From Hyphomicrobiales bacterium (GTDB lineage: Bacteria; Pseudomonadota; Alphaproteobacteria; Rhizobiales; Rhizobiaceae): 64,000 nucleotides of DNA. Under the pieces are notes generated by a model. That model made no database searches and was not told the origin of the DNA. It worked only from the letters and a program-made list of their open reading frames with translations. Each line of letters starts with the position of its first letter. Position 1 is the stretch's first letter. Where the stretch lies: positions 186,001-250,000 of the forward strand of contig UBMI01000014.1 of NCBI GenBank assembly GCA_900466475.1, given 5' to 3'. Shown in pieces: positions 59,423 through 64,000 of this stretch. The position numbers and the translations under genes are program-made.

Positions 59423-61243
59423 TCAAATGCTCGCCTGCAGCCCATAGAGATTGGCATAAATGCCGCCGCTCTCCATCAGCCTGTCATGATTGCCTTCTTC
59501 GGCGATACCGTCGCCGGTAAGCACCAGGATACGGTCGGCATGGCGGATCGTCGAAAGCCGATGGGCGATCACGAGTGTGGTGCGCCCTTTGGCGAGCGTC
59601 AGGAACGCCTGTTGGACAGCGCGCTCGCTTTCATTGTCGAGCGCGCTCGTCGCCTCGTCGAAGATAAGGATGGCAGGGTTCTTGAGGAAGGCGCGAGCGA
59701 TGGTCAGCCGCTGACGCTGACCGCCAGACAGCTTTACGCCGCGCTGGCCGATATCGGTCTGATAGCCCTGCGGCAACGCCATGATGAATTCATGTGCGTG
59801 AGCCGCGCGGGCCGCAGCTTCCACCTCTTCGTCTGTGGCATCCGGGCGACCGTAGCGGAGGTTGTCCGCCACAGTGCCGGCGAAGAGATAGACATCCTGC
59901 TGCACCACGCCGAGGTGGCGGCGCAGCGAGGCGAGCGTCACATCGCGAATATCGGTGCCGTCGATTTCGATCGAGCCGCCGGTGACGTCGTAAAAGCGAG
60001 GAAGCAGCGCGCAGAGCGTGCTTTTCCCCACACCGGACGGGCCGACGAGCGCAACGAATTCGCCTGGCCGGATGGTCAGCGACAGGTTGCTGAGCACCTC
60101 CGCCCCGTCATCGTAGCTGAAATCGACATTCGACAGCCTGATCTCTCCCCTCGGCGTATGCAACGCGCGCGCCGAAGGACGATCCACCACGTCTGGATCG
60201 ATCTCCAGGATCTCCATCGCCCGCACGAAGCCGGTGTAACCCTCCTGCCAGAGCCGGGCGAGGTTGGCCATCCGCTTGACCGGATCGACGAGGACGCCGA
60301 CGCAGAGCAGGAAGGTCAGAAGATCGGCAATGGTGAGTTCCGCCGCAAGGATGCGCAATCCGCCGAGGATGACGACCAGAAGCGTGATGATCTGGGCGAA
60401 GGTCTCGGCGCCGGCGGAAAACCATGCTTCGCTGCGGTAGCCATCGGCGCGGCTTTCGAGGAAGCGCCGGTTCAGGACAGCAAAGCGTCTTCGTTCCAGG
60501 TCCTCATTGGCGAAGGACTGGACGACGCGGATGCCGGCCAGTGCATCCTCGACCCTTTCGTTGACGGCGGCGATCTCCTGCTTGCTCGCCTCGAGAGCGC
60601 GGTTCATGCGCCTGTTGAAGTGAAGTGCATAGGCCACTGCAAATGGCGTCAGCAGAAGGATCAGAAAGGCAAGCTGCGGATCGATGAAGAACAGGACCGT
60701 CATGGCCCCGCTATATTTCAGGAAGGCGATCAGCAGGTCTTCCGGCCCGTGATGAAAGAGCTCACCCAACCAGAAGGAGTCGCCGACGATGCGGCTCATC
60801 AATTGGCCGGTGCGGTGCCGGTCGTAGAAGCCGAAGGATAGTTTCTGGCAGTGGTCGAACAGTTCCTGCCGGATATTCGCCTCGATATGCGCACCCATCA
60901 TGTGGCCGCGATAGTCGACGAAGAAGATCGCGCCTGTCTCGATCGCGACGATGGCCAGCATGACGCCACCCATGCCGATGATCTGCCAATAGGCCGAAGC
61001 GGTATCGGTGAGCACGATGAGATGGCTCATGACGATATTGGCGCAGAGCGGCAAGGCTACTGCGGCAGCAGCAACCACGACGGCACAGGCAATATCGGCC
61101 ATGAGCAGCGGAACATGCGGCCGGAAATAGGACAGGAACTTGCGCAGGCGCAACTGGCGCCCGTTGTGGATATGCGATGCTGATGAAAGGTCGTGGTTAG
61201 GACGCCGCGGGTTTTTCCTCGCGCGTGAAAGCAAACTGGACAT
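59423..61243 (-). CDS. ABC transporter, fused permease/ATPase (MsbA-like)
   Basis: 606-residue half-transporter that should form a homodimeric exporter. Six membrane helices (about residues 40-320) include FGFYDRHRTGQLMSRIVGDSF; the ATPase has Walker A GPSGVGKST, Q-loop VVQQDVYLF, signature KLSGGQRQR, Walker B ILIFDEATSALD and H-loop IAHRLST. Lipid, drug or glycan export is typical; the substrate is unknown. The start at 61243 lies inside a short overlapping frame (61197-61301). No other ATG occurs before residue 47, so 61243 or a later TTG must be used. Confidence 0.9.
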   Translation of the reverse strand: MSSLLSRARKNPRRPNHDLSSASHIHNGRQLRLRKFLSYFRPHVPLLMADIACAVVVAAAAVALPLCANIVMSHLIVLTDTASAYWQIIGMGGVMLAIVAIETGAIFFVDYRGHMMGAHIEANIRQELFDHCQKLSFGFYDRHRTGQLMSRIVGDSFWLGELFHHGPEDLLIAFLKYSGAMTVLFFIDPQLAFLILLLTPFAVAYALHFNRRMNRALEASKQEIAAVNERVEDALAGIRVVQSFANEDLERRRFAVLNRRFLESRADGYRSEAWFSAGAETFAQIITLLVVILGGLRILAAELTIADLLTFLLCVGVLVDPVKRMANLARLWQEGYTGFVRAMEILEIDPDVVDRPSARALHTPRGEIRLSNVDFSYDDGAEVLSNLSLTIRPGEFVALVGPSGVGKSTLCALLPRFYDVTGGSIEIDGTDIRDVTLASLRRHLGVVQQDVYLFAGTVADNLRYGRPDATDEEVEAAARAAHAHEFIMALPQGYQTDIGQRGVKLSGGQRQRLTIARAFLKNPAILIFDEATSALDNESERAVQQAFLTLAKGRTTLVIAHRLSTIRHADRILVLTGDGIAEEGNHDRLMESGGIYANLYGLQASI

Positions 61244-61301
61244 GAAGACGGATATCCTGAGTGTTGATCTTGTTTTTCTGGTTGCTCAGGATCGTTTTCA
61301 T
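61197..61301 (-). CDS. 34-codon reading frame overlapping the ABC transporter start
   Basis: Starts with ATG at 61301 behind a near-perfect ribosome binding site GGGAGGCACTG and ends 47 bases inside the ABC gene in another frame. The product begins MKTILSNQKNKINTQDIR and is hydrophilic with no recognised motif. It may be a small protein, a leader peptide or a device for translational coupling to the transporter gene. Translation is inferred from the ribosome binding site only. Confidence 0.5.
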   Translation of the reverse strand: MKTILSNQKNKINTQDIRLHVQFAFTREEKPAAS

Positions 61302-61344
61302 CAGTGCCTCCCATCGGCGTGAAACCAGGGGCTGTGCGCCTTTC

Positions 61345-61377
61345 AAGCGGCACGGCCTTGCTGACAGCGTGCCGCTT
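61345..61377. other. hairpin upstream of the ABC unit
   Basis: AAGCGGCAC (61345-61353) pairs with GTGCCGCTT (61369-61377) around a 15-base loop, in the 165-bp space between DUF4239 and the short frame. On the minus strand, in the direction of the flanking genes, no T-run follows, so it is either a weak end signal for DUF4239 or a leader structure. Confidence 0.45.
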
Positions 61378-61466
61378 TTACCGCAAAACGCTGCGAAAGG
61401 CGACAGTCTTTTTGTTCTGACATGTGACAGCGACAGGCTTGGGCCAGATCTTCGGGCCATTTCCGC

Positions 61467-62231
61467 TCACGGATCAGGCCTGCTGATTTCCTCCTGCAAG
61501 CGCTCGAAAGCCGTTGGAAACAGCGTCGCGGGTGGGCTGTACGGATTGGAGAAGGCGTAGATGAAGAAAAGGATGATGCCGGTAAAGATGCCGAAGATTG
61601 ATAGCAGCAACAGGTTGCGGCCATCGGGCGCGTAAGGGTAGTAGCCGATCGCGGTGAAGATCACGCCCGAAACCGCGGCAAACCAGAAGATCAGGCTGAT
61701 GGAGTCGGTGCCGCTGTTTTCCCTTCGGTCGCGGGATTCCGAGATCATATGTATTTCTGCGAGCATGTGGCTGCGCAGGCTCTCCTGCTTGGCATTGGCA
61801 GGTACCAGTTCGAGAATTCTCAGATAAGCGTTGTTCCATTGGTCCCAGGCGGCCGAAGAGAGTTCGCCGGTGCGCCCGAGTTCACGCCATTCCTGCTCGA
61901 TGACGATGCGGACATAATCCTTCAGCGCCTTCTGGATTGGTCCCTGCGCCTCCGGCCCAAAACGCTCGGCATCATAGAAGACATCGCCGACCGCGTTGCT
62001 TTCCACCGTACTTTCTGTTCGCAGGGCCTGGTATTCGATCATTTCCTGCGCAAAAACGAGGGCGAGGATGAGTGCATGCAAGCTGGCGATGCGGGTGATG
62101 ACCGAACTGGCCAGTTCCCTGTCCCGTCCGCCTGGGTCACCGCCCATAACCAGATGCATGATGTAGTAGGCCGCAAGCACCGTTGCGGTCGTGCCTCCAA
62201 TGATGGCAATGCCGATCAGAACCGACGCCAT
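61467..62231 (-). CDS. DUF4239-like membrane protein
   Basis: 254 residues with one N-terminal membrane helix (MASVLIGIAIIGGTTATVLAAYYIMHLVMG), a helical soluble middle (about 40-175: ALRTESTVESNAVGDVFYDAERF and RIVIEQEWRELG) and two C-terminal helices. The arrangement and sequences fit DUF4239 (bestrophin-like), a family of unknown function. Downstream of the TauE gene on the same strand with about 60 bp between. Confidence 0.75.
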   Translation of the reverse strand: MASVLIGIAIIGGTTATVLAAYYIMHLVMGGDPGGRDRELASSVITRIASLHALILALVFAQEMIEYQALRTESTVESNAVGDVFYDAERFGPEAQGPIQKALKDYVRIVIEQEWRELGRTGELSSAAWDQWNNAYLRILELVPANAKQESLRSHMLAEIHMISESRDRRENSGTDSISLIFWFAAVSGVIFTAIGYYPYAPDGRNLLLLSIFGIFTGIILFFIYAFSNPYSPPATLFPTAFERLQEEISRPDP

Positions 62232-62293
62232 TTAGCTCCCCTCATATGGGAGAGTGTAAGGCTTTCATATCAGACGGGCAATCATGTCGGGGA

Positions 62294-63085
62294 CTACCGA
62301 AGCAGACTGTCGAACACAGGCATGCCGCCGATTGCCGAGGCTGCGATCAGAATATAGCAGGTCACGCGGAAGGTGCTCTCCTTGGCGAAGCCGAACAGTT
62401 TCGAACCGCCCCAGAGGCCGACGGCATAGGCAGGCAGCGTGACGATCGTAAGCGCAAAAACCGTGGAGACGAACAGCCCGCCGAAATAATAGCTGACGAA
62501 GCTGAAGACCGTGGAGATCGAAAAGTAGAGGATGACGTTTGAGCGCACACGCGTGAAGTTGCTTTTGCCACCAAGCCAGTAGGCGACGACGGGTGGCCCA
62601 CCGAGCTGTGCCGCGCCGCTGAAGAGACCGGCAACAAGGCCGATTGCTGCGCTGAGCGGAGCGATCGGCTTGCCATGATAGCGCCAGCCGGAGACAAGCA
62701 GCGCGAGCAGGCAGATGGCGATCGCCGAGATGATCCAGCGCAGCAAAAGCGGGTCCATGAGCGCCAAAACTGCCGTTCCCGTGGGAACACCGAGAGCGGC
62801 GCCTGCTGCCATCGTGAAGACCTCGCGCCTGTCCGCGCCGCGCCATGCAGCCGGGATCATGCCAAGCGTCGCAAGCCCGTCGATGACCAGCAGCACAGGA
62901 GAGGTGAGCTTGGGCCCGATGACGGCACCGGCAAGCGGAATGAAGATGAGCGCGGCGCCGAAACCGGAAAACCCGCGCGCAAGGCCGGCAACGAATGCGA
63001 AGATGATCAACCCGGGGATGCCATGGTCGGGCAGCGCGGCGTCAAACCAGGCGCGCAGGCCAGCCATCAGCGCTTCCAGCGTCAT
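62294..63085 (-). CDS. TauE/SafE family sulfite/anion exporter
   Basis: 263-residue inner membrane permease with about eight helices in two repeats. Family segments are FVAGLARGFSGFGAALIFIPLAGAVIGPKL near the N-terminus and GLVAGLFSGAAQLGGPPVVAYWLGGK in the second repeat. Members export sulfite, sulfoacetate or related anions; the substrate is open. Just downstream of argC on the same strand but 75 bp away, so co-transcription is uncertain. Confidence 0.9.
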   Translation of the reverse strand: MTLEALMAGLRAWFDAALPDHGIPGLIIFAFVAGLARGFSGFGAALIFIPLAGAVIGPKLTSPVLLVIDGLATLGMIPAAWRGADRREVFTMAAGAALGVPTGTAVLALMDPLLLRWIISAIAICLLALLVSGWRYHGKPIAPLSAAIGLVAGLFSGAAQLGGPPVVAYWLGGKSNFTRVRSNVILYFSISTVFSFVSYYFGGLFVSTVFALTIVTLPAYAVGLWGGSKLFGFAKESTFRVTCYILIAASAIGGMPVFDSLLR

Positions 63086-63160
63086 CGATGAGGCTCCGTA
63101 TTTCGGGGGAGAGACAGGGCAGGAGGCCCTGTCTAACGCAACTGCCTGATATGCCTGATA

Positions 63161-64000
63161 TCAGGCGCCCAGCATCAGGTCCATGTTCTGCACGGCGGCG
63201 CCGGAAGCGCCCTTGCCAAGATTGTCATAGACCGCGACGAGCAGCGCCTGCGCAAGATCGTCATTGGCAAAGACGTGCAGGCGCATGCGGTTGGTGTTGT
63301 TGTAGATTTCCGGGTTGAGTTCCGGGGTGCGCTCTGACGTCTCCAAGGGGGCAACCTCCACGAAGCCCTTGATGCCGGCATAATAGTCGGCGATCGCTGC
63401 ATGCAGGTCAGCACCCTTCGGCACCTTGGGCAGATGCGACAACTGCAGCGGAACGGTGACCACCATGCCCTGCGCGAAATTGCCGACGACCGGCTGGAAG
63501 AACGGCACGCGTCCGAGTTTCGCATAGCGTTGTAGCTCGGGAAGGTGCTTGTGCTTGAAGCTCAGGCCATAGGGCATGTATTCGGGCGCATCCTCGCCCT
63601 TGGCGACGTAGTCCTCGATCATCGTACGGCCGCCGCCGGTATAACCGGAAATGCCGTTGACCGTGACCGGGAAGTCGGCAGGCACGAGCCCGGCTTCGAT
63701 CAGCGGGCGCAGCGTGGCGATCGGCCCCTGCGGCCAGCAGCCGGGATTGGCGACGCGCTTGGCCGAGGCGATGACGCCCGCCTGCTCCTTGCTCATTTCC
63801 GGAAAGCCATAGGCCCAGCCTTCGGCGACGCGATGCGCCGTCGAGGCGTCGATAACCTTGGTACGGTCGTTTTCGATCAGGCTGACGCTTTCCTTGGCGG
63901 CATCGTCAGGCAGGCAGAGGATCGCAATATCGGCCTCGTTGAGCAGCGCTGCACGGACAGCCTTGTCCTTGCGGCTTTCGGTCGGGATCGACAGCAGCTC
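63161..64000 (-). CDS. argC: N-acetyl-gamma-glutamyl-phosphate reductase, 5' end outside window
   Basis: Third step of arginine synthesis. 279 residues lie in the window; the gene enters in frame at the right edge, so only a short N-terminal part is missing. The NAD(P)-domain part reads EADIAILCLPDDAAKESV, the catalytic Cys lies in ANPGCWPQGPIATLRPL, followed by VNGISGYTGGGRTMIEDY. The sequence belongs to the short type-2 ArgC common in Rhizobiales. The stop is at 63161-63163. Confidence 0.95.
   Translation of the reverse strand, partial: ELLSIPTESRKDKAVRAALLNEADIAILCLPDDAAKESVSLIENDRTKVIDASTAHRVAEGWAYGFPEMSKEQAGVIASAKRVANPGCWPQGPIATLRPLIEAGLVPADFPVTVNGISGYTGGGRTMIEDYVAKGEDAPEYMPYGLSFKHKHLPELQRYAKLGRVPFFQPVVGNFAQGMVVTVPLQLSHLPKVPKGADLHAAIADYYAGIKGFVEVAPLETSERTPELNPEIYNNTNRMRLHVFANDDLAQALLVAVYDNLGKGASGAAVQNMDLMLGA

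Noticed and set aside
61345..61377. Intrinsic terminator for DUF4239
   Set aside because: The T-run is on the plus strand, opposite to the direction of the gene, so I list only a hairpin.

Overview
The window is a GC-rich stretch of alphaproteobacterial chromosome. The gene set and order (aspS, parC, hemB, ldtR-ldtP, glyA-nrdR-ribD-ribE, ribH-nusB, hppA, a BamE-type lipoprotein, a cytochrome bc1 chaperone gene, plsX-fabH-ihfA, then a bcsN-type cellulose operon, ctaA, ubiA, argC) point to Rhizobiaceae, most likely Rhizobium or a close relative such as Agrobacterium. I see no rRNA, phage, insertion sequence or CRISPR array, and no clearly broken gene. Only argC is cut, by the right edge.

Layout. 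1-11.9 kb: a Tat-exported multicopper oxidase, then core genes (aspS, parC, bpt, hemB) mixed with an exported protein, an SRPBCC protein, an EamA transporter and two small membrane proteins. 12.0-14.5 kb: the MarR-type regulator LdtR and the L,D-transpeptidase it is known to control in relatives, separated by a 641-bp gap. 14.6-21.2 kb: glycine/one-carbon, ribonucleotide reductase control and riboflavin genes, interrupted by three minus-strand genes. 21.3-28.7 kb: a K+-independent-type proton-pumping pyrophosphatase, envelope and respiratory assembly factors, and a fatty acid/phospholipid block ending in ihfA and a MerR gene. 28.7-31.3 kb: a hybrid histidine kinase facing a lone receiver protein.

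31.5-40.9 kb is a cellulose operon of the bcsN-bcsA-bcsB-bcsZ-bcsK type with overlapping stop/start codons and no recognisable BcsC porin. 41.0-45.4 kb is the most accessory-looking part: a HAD phosphatase, an outer membrane barrel, several short uncharacterised genes, tRNA-Pro(GGG), an AT-rich 499-bp gap, a DUF982 gene and a 49-residue membrane protein with a TTG start. 45.5-54.0 kb is an exopolysaccharide cluster: outer membrane export lipoprotein, glycosyltransferase, priming sugar transferase, polymerase and a small XRE regulator on the minus strand, a divergent Wzc/ExoP-like co-polymerase whose C-terminal ATPase motifs look degenerate, and a CelD/BcsL-type acetyltransferase. No flippase gene is present.

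54.1-64 kb returns to scattered genes: DUF2842 and heme A synthase, an outer membrane protein, a penicillin V acylase-like hydrolase, ubiA, a glyoxalase-fold protein, an ABC half-transporter preceded by an overlapping 34-codon reading frame with a strong Shine-Dalgarno, DUF4239, a TauE/SafE permease and argC.

My best candidates for unusual biology are the degenerate co-polymerase kinase domain inside an EPS locus that also encodes its own XRE protein, the proline-rich peptide shared by BcsB and BcsK, the short reading frame before the ABC transporter, and the cluster of short genes around tRNA-Pro. None amounts to a proven new system on sequence alone.
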